A stretch of 61,479 nucleotides of DNA, from contig JABYQS010000195.1 of assembly GCA_022592435.1 (NCBI GenBank), positions 1-61,479 on the forward strand. The letters run 5' to 3'. Below are positions 1 through 9,694 of this stretch, piece by piece. Origin of the DNA: Cerioporus squamosus. Its lineage: Eukaryota; Basidiomycota; Agaricomycetes; Polyporales; Polyporaceae. Numbering within the stretch: position 1 is the first letter of the stretch; each line of letters opens with the position of its first letter. Made by a program: the position numbers and the translations under genes. The notes under the pieces were generated by a model that made no database searches, had not been told where the DNA came from, and saw only the letters and a program-made list of their open reading frames with translations.

Positions 1-1
1 C

Positions 2-676
2 CTGGAGACCCTTCGAGAGGTGCGACGCGAGGCTGATGCAGCCCTGCGCATGGAGAAGGTGGCAATGAAGGAACGCTTCGAACTCGGGAAGCCCAAGCCT
101 CACGAGTTCAAGGTGGGCGACCGTGTCTGGTTGGACGCACGAGACGTCACCATCCATCAGGCCAGTCGCAAGCTCGGTCCACGTCGCCTAGGCCCGTATG
201 AAGTCCTCGAACGGACCGGCGACCTCACGTACCGTCTCTCGCTACCTCCGTCCATGCAGAACCGGCACGACGTGATCCACGTTGACCGTCTCACACCCTG
301 GAAGGGTAACGAGGTCAATGGAGAACAACCACCCCCACCAGAACCGGTCGAGGTGGAGGGCGAACTGGAGTACGAGGTTGAGGCAATCCTGGACAGTCGC
401 ACTTACCGCAATCAGTTCCAGTACCTGGTCCGCTGGAAGGGATACGGTGAGGGCGATGACAGTTGGGAACCCGCGAAAGGCCTCACCCACTGTCAGGAGC
501 TCATCGATGAGTTCCACCAGCGTAACCCCAACGCCCCTCGACGCATTGCCTCCACCGTGTTCGACTCCCTACCCTGGCAACCCCTACACAACCTGACCGT
601 CACCGAGCCGTCCCCATTCGAATGGGCCTCTGGACGACGCCCGGGCTCTAGGTCCGTCGGGGACCGTCGGACTTAG
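2..676 (+). CDS. Ty3/gypsy chromovirus polyprotein, C-terminal part (integrase tail plus chromodomain)
   Basis: This is the end of a Pol polyprotein; the reading frame is already open at the window edge, so the 5' part lies outside. The first 100 or so residues match the integrase C-terminal region of chromoviruses, with a GPY/F-like stretch (LGPRRLGPYEVLERTGDLTYRLSLP without the break) and the conserved HDVIHVDRL. A chromodomain follows at about residues 118-175, with YEVEAILD, YLVRWKGYG and DSWEPAKGL, which carry the aromatic cage positions. Chromodomains of this class bind methylated histone tails and steer insertion. The TAG stop is followed at once by a purine-rich tract and then a TGTCAC start, the usual order of stop, polypurine tract and 3' LTR. 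No break is seen in the visible part, so it may be a recent copy. Confidence 0.93.
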   Translation: METLREVRREADAALRMEKVAMKERFELGKPKPHEFKVGDRVWLDARDVTIHQASRKLGPRRLGPYEVLERTGDLTYRLSLPPSMQNRHDVIHVDRLTPWKGNEVNGEQPPPPEPVEVEGELEYEVEAILDSRTYRNQFQYLVRWKGYGEGDDSWEPAKGLTHCQELIDEFHQRNPNAPRRIASTVFDSLPWQPLHNLTVTEPSPFEWASGRRPGSRSVGDRRT

Positions 677-687
677 GAGGGGGGTAA

Positions 688-1402
688 TGTCACGGTCAGT
701 GGACCAGCACCCCTTTTCGTTTTCCCTGGAACTTCCACTTCCCCATCTTGATCCCTTTCCTACTTCGTACACATCCCATTTTGGACCCCTTGATTTCATT
801 CTCGCGCCCGTATGCTCTGTTCCCGCGACCGCATGCCTTGTTCTCGCACTTACCATCCCATTACCATGTGTTTTCCCACCCTTTTGTCTCCCACTCGTAC
901 AGCCTCGCTCCCTTTCCCGCATGAGTCACTTCCACTGGCACGTGATTGTTCAGAGTAGACTAGTATATAAGCCCCTCCCAGCGCTTACCTGGTCCCCATC
1001 TCGACCTCCTGGTCATTGGGACTAGGTGCGCTTTCCCCCATGTACTTTCCCCTTGTCTCTGTGCTAATATAACCTGGTCATTGGGACTAGTCTGTCGCAG
1101 TGCGCGTGAAGACTAGCTATCGACGACTTCGTGCCTCCGAGCCGGTCGTTGCTCTGCCCTCGTCGAGCTTTCTCTCTACTCCCCCCTTTCGGCTCCTCGC
1201 CGCTCGCCCCTCAGACCGTCGCCGATCGACGTCTGGTGTCTACGCGCCTAGTCGCCACAACAACTTTGTAGCTCGTGTTGTCCACTCGTCTGCTAGGTAC
1301 TTGTGTCTATGCTATTAGTCTTTGCTCTACTGACTGAGGACTCGTGTTGTCCACTCGTCTGCTAGTCGTTGCGACTTGCCTTCACAGGTTCAGACTTCAT
1401 CA
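688..1402 (+). repeat. 3' LTR of the chromovirus
   Basis: The LTR starts with TGTCAC directly after the polypurine tract (about 676-684). A TATA box (tagtatataag, about 961-971) marks a U3 promoter. A phrase ctggtcattgggactag occurs twice (about 1009 and 1073). The right border is uncertain: I place it at a CA dinucleotide where a fold-back structure begins to turn. The last 140 bp are repeated in inverted orientation just downstream. Confidence 0.6.
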
Positions 1403-1564
1403 AGTACCACGCCACCTTCGATCTGATGAAGTGTGAACCTGTGAAGGCAAGTCGCAACGACTAGCAGACGAGTGGACAACACGAGTCCTCAGTCAGTAGA
1501 GCAAAAGACTTATAGCATAGATACAAGTACCTAGCAGACGAGTGGACAACACGAGCTACAAAGT
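1264..1564. repeat. Large inverted repeat (fold-back), arms about 140 bp, spacer about 21 bp
   Basis: The segment 1264-1402 is nearly the reverse complement of 1424-1564, with only a few mismatches and single-base indels. A 25-bp unit is present four times: direct copies at 1272-1296 and 1341-1365 and reverse-complement copies at 1461-1485 and 1531-1555. The outer part of each arm also holds a matching gtctttgctctactgactg segment. The simplest reading is two LTR ends abutting tail to tail. As RNA it would form a long hairpin. Confidence 0.85.
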
Positions 1565-1910
1565 ACTTGTAAGTAAAGCATAAGTAAGCATAGGTAGGTG
1601 AGTACTTACTCCTCAGTCAGTAGAGCAAAAGACTGAGGAGACAAAGCCCAAGAGTCCCTCCTTATATACTGTGTCTGGAGTAGCATGAGTAAGCGACAGA
1701 AAGGAGAGCATAATGCTGTCTGAGTCAGAACGAGTAGGGATGACTCAGACAATGACGAAGGATGACGAAGATACGACAAATACGAGGTCACAAGGGCATG
1801 TCTAGTACAGCCCAGAGATATCTAGAAAGAACTAGAAAGGTCTGGAGCATTGCAGAACGCACTGGAATGGACTGGAAACAAAGAGAAGCCAGGTAACCAC
1901 ATGGTTTCGT
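1424..1910 (-). mobile_element. LTR-like element on the minus strand (probable solo or truncated LTR)
   Basis: Read on the minus strand, this segment has the order expected of an LTR: an upstream region with regularly spaced TTC triplets, a TATA box (agtatataagg, about 1662-1672), a transcribed leader, and an end that matches the end of the chromovirus LTR at 1264-1402. The U3-like half differs from the plus-strand LTR, so the two may be different subfamilies sharing R/U5. The outer border near 1910 is not fixed and no target-site duplication was found. Confidence 0.4.
1825..1887 (-). promoter_or_regulatory. Step-type heat-shock-element-like array (seven GAA/GAG units, 10-bp phase)
   Basis: GAA triplets start at 1825, 1835, 1855, 1865, 1875 and 1885, with GAG at 1845, so seven units sit at exactly 10-bp spacing on one strand (TTC on the minus strand). 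Heat-shock factors bind inverted GAA/TTC units and, in the step type, same-orientation units spaced by 5-bp gaps, which gives a 10-bp phase. The array lies about 155 bp upstream of the minus-strand TATA box at about 1662-1672, in promoter position. The binding role is inferred; the phasing is seen directly. Confidence 0.5.
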
Positions 1911-2239
1911 ACAACGTACCCTAAAAGGAAAGGAAGAAGCATAGCCTAAGATCTAATCGTAAGAGGCTGTGCCCATAGCGCCTAATGCGCAACTAATGTC
2001 CATAGTCCATAGTAAGTTCAACAGTACTGTGGTAGAGTTTGAACTCGAAACCAAACATTGAATCGAATTGAAAGGGGACAAAGTTGAAAAGGCACATCTG
2101 AGGGAACAAGTAGGTAACAAATAGGCCAAGTAGCAGGGCAGAATGAGAGTGAAAGTAAGGTCCAGCAATATCAAAAAGAACTCAAAGTGCAAATGGTAGA
2201 GTTCGAGATTGAAGAGAAACCATAATCGAATCGATAGGG

Positions 2240-4360
2240 CCAAACGAGGGAGCAATCGGAGTGTAGCCAGCCTACAGGCTCATCATCGGTAATCCTTGTA
2301 ACCTCAAACGGCATCAACATTGACATCCGGAGGGCCTTTGGAGAATGGTCGCGCACGACGAAGGGGAGGAGCTGGTGGTTCTCGGTGATGATGCCCGCCA
2401 CTTCCACAGTGGACACTGAGGTCGAATTCCCTAGAACTGCCAGGTCGACAATTGTACTTCCTTGAGGGCCACCCACATACCGGTTCCTGCTGGCGCTTTG
2501 GGGTTGAACTGTTCCATGGTGGCATCCTTGTTTACCTCTCGCATGAGTCGCAAGCTCTCGGTGTATTCAGTGCACGTGGCGCCGACGTCGAGGTTCGTCA
2601 GGCCAGGGGCCGCCAACATCAGATGGTCGTAGGTTCCGGGGAAAAGATTGGGTACCTACTACTACCACGAGACACTTCAGGGAGGGGAAGATCGCCAGGT
2701 GACCGTCGAACTCGTCCAAGAGCCATTATACGTCGTCAAGGTTGCACAATGCTGCGGACTCCTCCTCCTCCTCCTCGTCATAGACTTGCGCCTCGTTGTT
2801 GTTGCAGTCACTGTCCTCACGAACAGTGTCAGCTGCCAGCTCCACGGCATCCCTCTCACCCTCTGCTTCGCCCGCCGCATCACCACCCTCCAAATCGCTA
2901 GCCCTAGGGGACCCTTCCATTGCCTCGAATTTGCCGCCGCTGATGGTCAAGAGCTTCTGGACGAGGCCACAGTCCAGTATGTGGTCGTCCCCGACCTGAG
3001 TGTCACTACTGTACCTGCTGGAGTAGCCAGAGGACTCCTCAGCAATATCGGGCATGGAGACGGATTTGGTGTCGGACTCAGCGGGTTTGCTGTCAGACTC
3101 GGAGTCGCTAAGCTCCTCATCGCCGCGAGGGAGAAGGCGATGGAAGGGTGCGTAGTCATCGCCGGGGAAGTGTGTCTTGAAGCCCCCCTCGACTAGGAGC
3201 TCGGTAAGAGAGTGGGAGAATCTCCACAATTGGAACACCATGGAGAAGCTGTAACGTCATGGGTGAATGTGGACCGTCGTGAGGCCCGCCTTCAAGCTGT
3301 TCAGAAGCCAGTCCGTCCACAGGTCCGCGTCTGTGACATGAAGCTCCCGGAGGAATCACATGTGCCCAAAGCTAAGGACAAGCTGGGGATGGGCAGCAAG
3401 GCCTGCCTCTGGCTGCTCCAAGTGGAGCACCCGCAGCCAACCCAAAGACCTGATCCTTCTCTCCAGATGTTCGGCATCTTCAGGGTCCTCGAAGGCCGGC
3501 AGGAGGATCTGCAGGGTGCGGACAAGGGAGCCGCGTGATTGCGGCGACGCCAGGATCATGTGGCAAAAAGAAGTGACTTGCCTGGGTGTCCGCATGTTAG
3601 TGACTTGCAAGTCCCAGCCTCAGGCCATCAAGCCATGGGGCCAAGCTCCCACTGAGGCTGGGACGGGACGGGCCATACTGGGGGCTTCTGAGGGCTTGAC
3701 GGCTCAGCTTGAACATTTGACAAGCCCGAGCCAAGCTGTCAGGCCGGGGCTTTGACGCTCTCCATATTGGTGCAGGAGACGGCCGGCTATGAGTCTGAAG
3801 TGGGTCAGACTCTGAACGACACGAGGCAGGTAACAACTCACAGCAATACGACATGCAAAGCGCTACAACGGGCTCATTTTCCGGTGTGTGGCCATCATTG
3901 TCACTGCTTAGAAAGGACCGTGCATCCTTCTTAAAGGCATAATGCGCCTGTAGAGCCTTTGTGACACGCTGGATTGATGATTGTCAGTAGGAACAGACTA
4001 ACAGTGTCGAAACCAACCCCCAGCATTGTGTCTTTCAACAGCGCTTGTCACTCACTGTCAGCCGTGGCTCAGGCCGGGACAAGCCCTCGGCTCGGCCTGA
4101 GACATCCTTGGGGCCTGGCCTGAGGTTTGACCAAGCCCTGGCCGTCTGAAGCCAGGCCAAAGCCCAGGGCTTCAGGCCGAGCCCGGACTTGCAAGTCACT
4201 ACCGCATGTCCACCCCATCCGACAGAGCTTTTAGAACTGCATACTCCATGTGTGTACGGAACGCCAGCCTGAGAGCTAGGTAGGATGGTTTGCTCATACA
4301 GTCCATGACACATGTGACGATGTCTGGCGAGAGAAAGATACGGTGAAGCGACATTCTCAT
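2240..4360 (-). pseudogene. F-box/LRR-like pseudogene, split by a MITE and carrying stops and frameshifts
   Basis: An ATG at 4360 (or 4354) opens a frame with an F-box-like start (RIFLSPDIVTCVMDCMSK). It runs to the transposon target site at 4202-4209 and continues in the same frame beyond the element at 3597. The frame then meets TGA at about 3356, a second TGA near 3265 and TAA at 2724-2726, yet the protein-like sequence continues after each (FLRELHVTDADLWTDWLLNS; WLLDEFDGHLAIFPSLKC). A one-base shift occurs near 2640 in a TTTTCCCC run, and another near 2475. An acidic, low-complexity stretch (E-rich) lies about 2740-2800. It resembles the large F-box/leucine-rich families of polypores, but the assignment is weak. 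The stops could come from C-to-T change (CGA or CAA to TGA or TAA). Confidence 0.6.
3598..4201. mobile_element. hAT-type MITE (604 bp, 17-bp perfect TIRs, 8-bp TSD)
   Basis: The left end TAGTGACTTGCAAGTCC (3598-3614) is the exact reverse complement of the right end (4185-4201). Both sides carry the same 8-bp duplication CCGCATGT (3590-3597 and 4202-4209). An 8-bp duplication and a TAG-initial terminal repeat are hallmarks of the hAT superfamily. No transposase frame fits inside, so it is non-autonomous. The inner flanks are full of GGCCTGAGGC-like short repeats, reminiscent of hAT subterminal repeats. It sits inside the F-box-like pseudogene; taking out the element and one duplication leaves the reading frame in phase. 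Confidence 0.9.
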
Positions 4361-4469
4361 GGGCTTTGGGGTATGTCTGTTACAACTATCACAGGAGTTA
4401 CCGGTGACGGACTTGTACTTTTACTCTCACGCGATCAGTTTGTCTTATTGTACTACTAGTTAGGCAAGT

Positions 4470-4610
4470 CTCCAGAATGTTCTTGTATATTCTAGTTCAT
4501 TCTCTTTGTTGTTACTTCAGAAGAGTACGGACACGAGTAGTACTTACCAGAACCTTCTCTACAAGTACTAGAACATTCTTCCGCAGCTTCACAACTTGTA
4601 TATAAGGGGC
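4470..4610 (+). promoter_or_regulatory. HSE-like motifs and TATA box in an LTR-like region
   Basis: Three GAAnnTTC cores (4475-4482, 4550-4557, 4571-4578) precede a TATA box (tgtatataagg, 4597-4607). After the first core, TTC recurs at 4490 and 4500, again in 10-bp steps. This is the layout of a heat-shock-type promoter. The surrounding segment from TGTTACAAC at 4378 onward looks like a Copia-type LTR, but no matching end or target duplication could be fixed, so the element itself is not called. No open reading frame follows closely. Confidence 0.4.
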
Positions 4611-6000
4611 AACGTCTTAGAGCGACCCCCAGCTTTCAGTCCCCTTTGCGAATAACGAATCGTTCCTCGTTATACTCGCTTTCACCCGATCTTACTAGTG
4701 TTCCCCTTCAATAAGGTGGACCGTACTAGTAAGAGTTCAGCATAGGCTTTATACTAGGGTTCGCCTCAGAGTAGGCAACCTGGACTAGTATATTGCAGGC
4801 GGCTGGACAGAACGACCTTTAAGGCTCTTTGGTTTAAGGTCACGCTCGAAAGCGTAACATGTCAGCTCTCCCGCATCGACTGACGCGCTTTGACACGTCT
4901 TTGGATATGTACTCACATATTTGGGGTTATAGGATTGATTGATACTTGTTGGACGTGTCGCAGATGAAGTGGGTCCGTGCAATGGGTTGTCTGTGCCGGG
5001 TGGTTGAGAAGGCCTACTGAGTGAGTCCTCATCCCGCCCGAAACTAGCAAAACACTTACCAGTTGGGATGTTGTACAGTTATACAACAGGTTACAGGATG
5101 ACTAGAGTATGCACGGAGGGTGCAAAGCCCTCCAGCGGAAGAGAGGGAGGGACAAAAGGTGGTGGTTGCGGAAAAGCGGCGCTGGCCCAAGCGAAAGCCT
5201 TAAATCCCCTCCCTGCTCCGGCACCCATGAACACGCGGCCACCCTCACTACGAGACCAACTCCGTGCCATATCCTCCCGCTGCCCAAATTCGGAATGGGG
5301 TGTTCAATGCAGGGATCAGGCAGCCGGAGGTCGTCCAGTCTGGTCTCTCCCCCCCCACCGGACCCCCGCATTCCATCTTCCCTCAGAGTCTCCGCTGACC
5401 ATCTCTGTTCGCGCCATCCTGCTGCTACACTCCACACAAACGGCACTCGCTCTACACACATGCTTGGTCCAAGGTCACCGCTACACAAGTCGCTTTGCAA
5501 GCATGCCGTATTCCCTCCGACCACCCGAATTAGGCCCACTCGATTGCTGGCAGTTCACCGCTCATAGCCGCTATCGATGACCGTCTAGGCCCTGCGTGTA
5601 CTGGGTACATTTCTTGACTTTGCACACGGTGTCGTTTGCACAGACGGAGCACATGGAGGATTATGGGCCCGGGTCGGTCTGGGGAGCACTTGGACCCTGG
5701 TTCAGGACTAGCCGAGGACAAGCTCCGGTCAAGCGGCTCGGGTATAAGCACGCTACTGTATTTCTGTAAGAGACCTAGATTCTGCTCCTGACTCTATATC
5801 CAGGCTTGACCTCTTGAGCCTTGCTGCCGTCTTGGAGCAGGGCGGGTTCGGGAGACGGTTTGGACGAGAGTGTAATCCGAAATTAACGGACATGCCACGT
5901 GGTCGCCTAGATAACGTAGGCGTCTATCGCCGGCCTCAGGCCCAACACTCAGCTTCCTTGCCAGTCCTGCGCTATGTAGTGCAGTACGATACCAATCCTC
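4611..6000. other. No convincing gene
   Basis: Short open frames here have no recognisable domain, no consistent splice structure and no strand preference. The part after the TATA box at 4597 may be LTR leader sequence. The stretch 5100-5550 is GC-richer but gives no protein I recognise. Confidence 0.5.
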
Positions 6001-7242
6001 ATGCAAGACCATCCATCAACTCACACCGCGCACACCAGGAGCGCAGATGACTCGCTTCAACAGTCGGAGAGCAATTGGCAGTCTGATCGAGGCACACTGG
6101 ACTCGGAACCCCCAGTTCACACCGCCGCGGCCACCGGTGCGGCGAATATTGCGCCCATCGTCCCGCTCGACCAGCAAGTCGTCTTGCTGTTGGTAGGACT
6201 TGTCGGCTCTGGAAAGGTACGTGGTCTGGCATATTGGTTTGTAGACCGTGAACTGACAGATCGCGGTCTATTGACAGTCAACTTTCGCAGAAGCACTCGA
6301 ACGACACTTCCCCCAATTCCAGCGGTGCAGCCAGGACGAACTTGGAGATCGCCGGAGCGTGGAGGCACTTGCGAGACGATCGCTCAGAGACGGACTATCC
6401 GTCATCATCGACAGAACGAACTTTGATGAGAGGTAAGCTGTCAGTGGGCCTCTTCCGAACGGTCCTGACACCCCGCCAACTCGTGTGTTTCGCCATGTAC
6501 GCCGCCTGCAGCCAGAGAGCCACTTGGATTAACATCGCGAACGAGTTTCCGAACACGTCGGTGTGGGTGCTTGTCTTCGACACTCCGTATGAGGTGAGCA
6601 GGGTTCCGCCCATCTGTCTATGTACATACTCAAGAACACCTATACCCTGAGGTGTGCGCCGCAAGAGTGGCCGAACGTAAGCAAGTTTCTCGTTCTCCAA
6701 CAACATCGTGTGCTGAATACACATCTTCAGGCACGGGACACCCAACTATCACCTCCCCAGAGCTCGGGCTGCAGGTCCTGCAGCGGTTTCGTTTACAGTA
6801 CCGACCACCTGCCCCGCACGAGGGCTACACGCGCATCTTGTACTTGAAGCCTTCCGATCTTCCGGATCCGGAGTACAGTGAAGAGGTGGTGCGGGACGTA
6901 ATGCGCCGCCTGCAAGATACGCCAGAAGTTGTCGCCTCACCGCCCGCAGGACAGCATAGGAGTTACCGAGACTACCGAGGAGGCTTCCGAGGCTTTGAGC
7001 CTCGCGGCCACTCTACTTACCGAGGCGGCTCTCCTTCTCGTGGTGGGTATGGTGGTGATGCTCGAGGAATGCACCAGTCGAACCTTCCCTGGACTCCGAG
7101 TCGGACACTGAGGAATCAAGATGTGCCCTCGCCTTCACACTGGCGTGGTCCTGCTAACTCTGCGCGGGGACCCTATCACTGGCAAGCTGACGCGCGGCGG
7201 TCGGGCTATGACCCAACTCAGGACAACTGGCGGCGCTCGTAG
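6001..7242 (+). CDS. P-loop polynucleotide-kinase-like protein with RG-rich tail
   Basis: Five exons (6001-6216, 6278-6432, 6512-6593, 6652-6676, 6731-7242) join in phase to 329 codons. The Walker A motif GLVGSGKS (about residues 66-73) is split by intron 1. A conserved SVIIDRTNFDE follows, then QRATWINIANEF and FDTPYE, the lid and substrate region of the T4-PNK/PNKP kinase-domain type. The phosphatase and FHA domains of PNKP are absent. The C-terminal 90 residues are rich in Arg, Gly, Tyr and Ser with RGG-like repeats, typical of RNA-binding tails. A likely role is 5'-phosphorylation of nucleic acid ends or another small P-loop kinase activity; the substrate cannot be read from the sequence. 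The ATG at 6001 is the first in frame and the start is not otherwise proven. Confidence 0.8.
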
Positions 7243-7502
7243 ACTTTGCGAGTTGTCTCGAGGTGTATGTATGTTTCTTGTCTGTATCTGATATCGATAG
7301 CCGCATGTGAAGTTTGTCTCGGTACTCGAACACGATCTCGCGTGGTCTCTGCACGCAACCTGCACGGTTTCCGAGTCGCGTCGCCGGTCTCGTCACTCAG
7401 TCACGAATCGAGACACGGTGTGACTTGACGCGAGGGTGACGGAGGTTTCCGGATTCGGCGAGACGCAACGTGCGTCATAGGCAGATGATAGGATTGGGGG
7501 CA

Positions 7503-7510
7503 GTATATAA
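7503..7510 (+). promoter_or_regulatory. TATA box of the phosphoglucomutase gene
   Basis: The sequence gtatataagagg lies about 65 bp before the ATG at 7571, in an otherwise non-coding, pyrimidine-rich leader. The spacing fits a core promoter with a short 5' UTR. Confidence 0.55.
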
Positions 7511-7570
7511 GAGGCGCAATCCTGCGTCCGTCTCTGCATCTCTCCCCCATCTTTCTCTTCCAAACCCACC

Positions 7571-9578
7571 ATGTCATACCAAGTCAAGGAGATCCAGACG
7601 AAGCCCTTCGATGGCCAGAAGCCCGGCACTTCTGGTCTCCGCAAGAGGTGAGCGCTCGCTCTCCACACATATCAGTCGTGATCAGTGTCCAGTCGGGAGG
7701 CATGCCTGGGGACGCAAGCATGGGCTGGACGGATAACTTTGCGATTGAGGGTGGTGCAGGTGGAAGGCAGATGTGCTGACTGGTGTTCAGGGTGAAGATC
7801 TTCCAGCAGGAGGTACGTCCGCAGTCTTCGCGCCTTTGCTCATCTCACTCATGACGCCCATCTGCAGCATTACACCGAGAACTTCATCCAGGCCATCTTC
7901 GACGCCGTTGACCCGAAGGGCAAGACTCTTGTCATTGGGGGCGATGGTCGCTACTACATGCCGGAGACCGTGCAGACCATCCTCAAGATCGGTTCCGCCA
8001 ACGGCGTCGCGAAGTTCATCATTGGTAAGGATGGCATCCTTTCCACCCCCGCTGCCTCCAACGTCATCCGCAAGTACAAGGCGGACGGCGGCATCCTCCT
8101 TACCGCCAGCCACAACCCCGGTGGGCCTAACAACGACTTCGGTATCAAGTACAACGTCTCGAACGGTGGCCCTGCTCCCGAGGGTGTAACGAACAAGATC
8201 TACGAGAAGACCAAGTCCATCTCCACGTACAAGGTCATCGAGCTCCCGCCTATCGACCTCTCCAAGAAGGGCTTCACTACCTACGGCCCGACGAACGTGG
8301 AGATCATCGATTCCGTAGCGGACTACGTCGAGCTGCTGGAGTCCATCTTCGATTTCCCACTGATCAAGAACTTCGTCCAGTCCCGGTCCAACGAGTTCAA
8401 GGTCCTCTTCGACGGTATGCACGGTGTCACCGGCCCGTATGGTCGCGCCATCTTCGTCGATGCTCTCGGTCTCCCCGAGTCGTCGGTGCAGAACGCGACA
8501 CCTCTTCCTGATTTCGGTGGAGGTCATCCCGACCCTAACCTCACCTACGCTCACGAACTCGTCGAGCGCGTCGAGCGGGACAACATCCAGTTCGGTGCTG
8601 CCAGCGACGGTGACGGTGACCGGAACATGATCTACGGCAAGGGCGCATTCGTCACTCCCAGTGACAGTGTCGCTATCATCGCTGATTGGGCGGCGGAGGC
8701 GATCCCCTACTTCAAGAAGGGCGGCATTCACGGTCTCGCGCGCAGCATGCCCACGTCCGCGCAGATCGACTATGTCGCCAAGAAGAAGGGCCTGGAGTGC
8801 CATGTTGTCCCGACTGGTGAGTGCGATAATCCATCCTGTCAGGCACTTACTGACCTTAGCATACCTCTGCAGGGTGGAAGTTCTTCGGTAACCTCATGGA
8901 CGCTGGTCGCTTGTCCATCTGTGGTGAGGAGTCCTTCGGTACGGGCTCGGATCATATCCGGGAGAAGGACGGTGTCTGGGCCATCGTCGGTGTGTATTGC
9001 CAGTTCATTCAATTGAAGCATCAACTGACTCGTGAGATGCAGCCTGGTTGAACATCCTCGCATACGCAAACCAGCAATCGCCCAACGAGCTCGTAGGCAT
9101 CAAGGAGCTGCTCGAGAAGCACTACGCCGTCTACGGCCGCTCCTTCTTCTCTCGTTACGACTACGAGGAGGTCTCTTCCGAGGGCGCTCAAAAGCTCGTC
9201 GACGCGCTGAACGAGCACATCAGTGCGAGTTCGCTCGCGAAGACGACGCACACCTCGCAGAGCACCGGCCAGAAGTTCACTGTCGCGGACGTCACTAACT
9301 TCGACTACACCGACCCCATCGACCACTCGGTGAGCAAGAACCAGGGTCAGATCATCCGCTTCGACGACGGCTCGCGCGTTGTCTTCCGCCTGAGCGGCAC
9401 CGGCTCCCAGGGCGCGACCGTGCGGATGTACGTCGAGCGCTACGTCCCCGCATCCGCGGGCGCGGCGGAGCTCAACAAGCCCACGCAGGAGGGTCTCAAG
9501 GGCCTCATCGAGGTCGCGCTCGAGATCAGCAAGCTTCGCGAGTTCTTGGAGCGCGAGAAGCCCACTGTCATCACGTAG
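7571..9578 (+). CDS. PGM2: Phosphoglucomutase
   Basis: Interconverts glucose-1-phosphate and glucose-6-phosphate in the cytosol, linking glycogen, trehalose and cell-wall UDP-glucose to glycolysis. Five exons (7571-7647, 7791-7812, 7868-8816, 8873-8989, 9043-9578) join in phase to 566 residues, the usual size. The catalytic phosphoserine is Ser114 in TASHNPGG. The metal loop DGDGDRN, the sugar-recognition CGEESFG and the phosphate-binding C-terminal [13 protein letters not shown] are all present. Exon 2 is a 22-nt micro-exon. Ser, Asp and Arg positions needed for catalysis are intact, so it should be functional. The gene symbol follows the yeast major isoform and is by family, not by a proven orthology. 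Confidence 0.97.
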
Positions 9579-9694
9579 ATGGCCGTTGTGTATCGTAGGG
9601 AGATTTGCTTTGGTAGATCTTGAGGACGTGGAACCGGAAGTAGTCCAAACAATGTACATGTACTTATCATTGACCAGCCGCAGTTGCAACCATG

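Noticed and set aside
1264..1564. Inverted repeat as a transcription terminator
   Set aside because: Arms of 140 bp built from LTR sequence and a eukaryotic context do not fit a terminator; it is a repeat junction.
4378..5090. A complete Copia-type solo LTR (TGTTAC to CAACA)
   Set aside because: The candidate ends share only four inverted bases and the flanking five bases (atgtc and ggtta) do not match, so no target-site duplication supports it.
5068..5580. Overlapping open frames on both strands (about 145-170 codons)
   Set aside because: All three frames and both strands are open over the same GC-rich DNA, with proline/serine-rich translations and no domain, splice pattern or start context. 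This is what shadow frames look like.
7787..8803. Long minus-strand open frame of 338 codons
   Set aside because: It lies exactly antisense to the large third exon of phosphoglucomutase; codon bias on the coding strand explains the open antisense frame.
9021..9689. Minus-strand frame of 222 codons
   Set aside because: Antisense to the last exon of phosphoglucomutase, rich in Leu/Asp/Arg as expected for a mirror frame.
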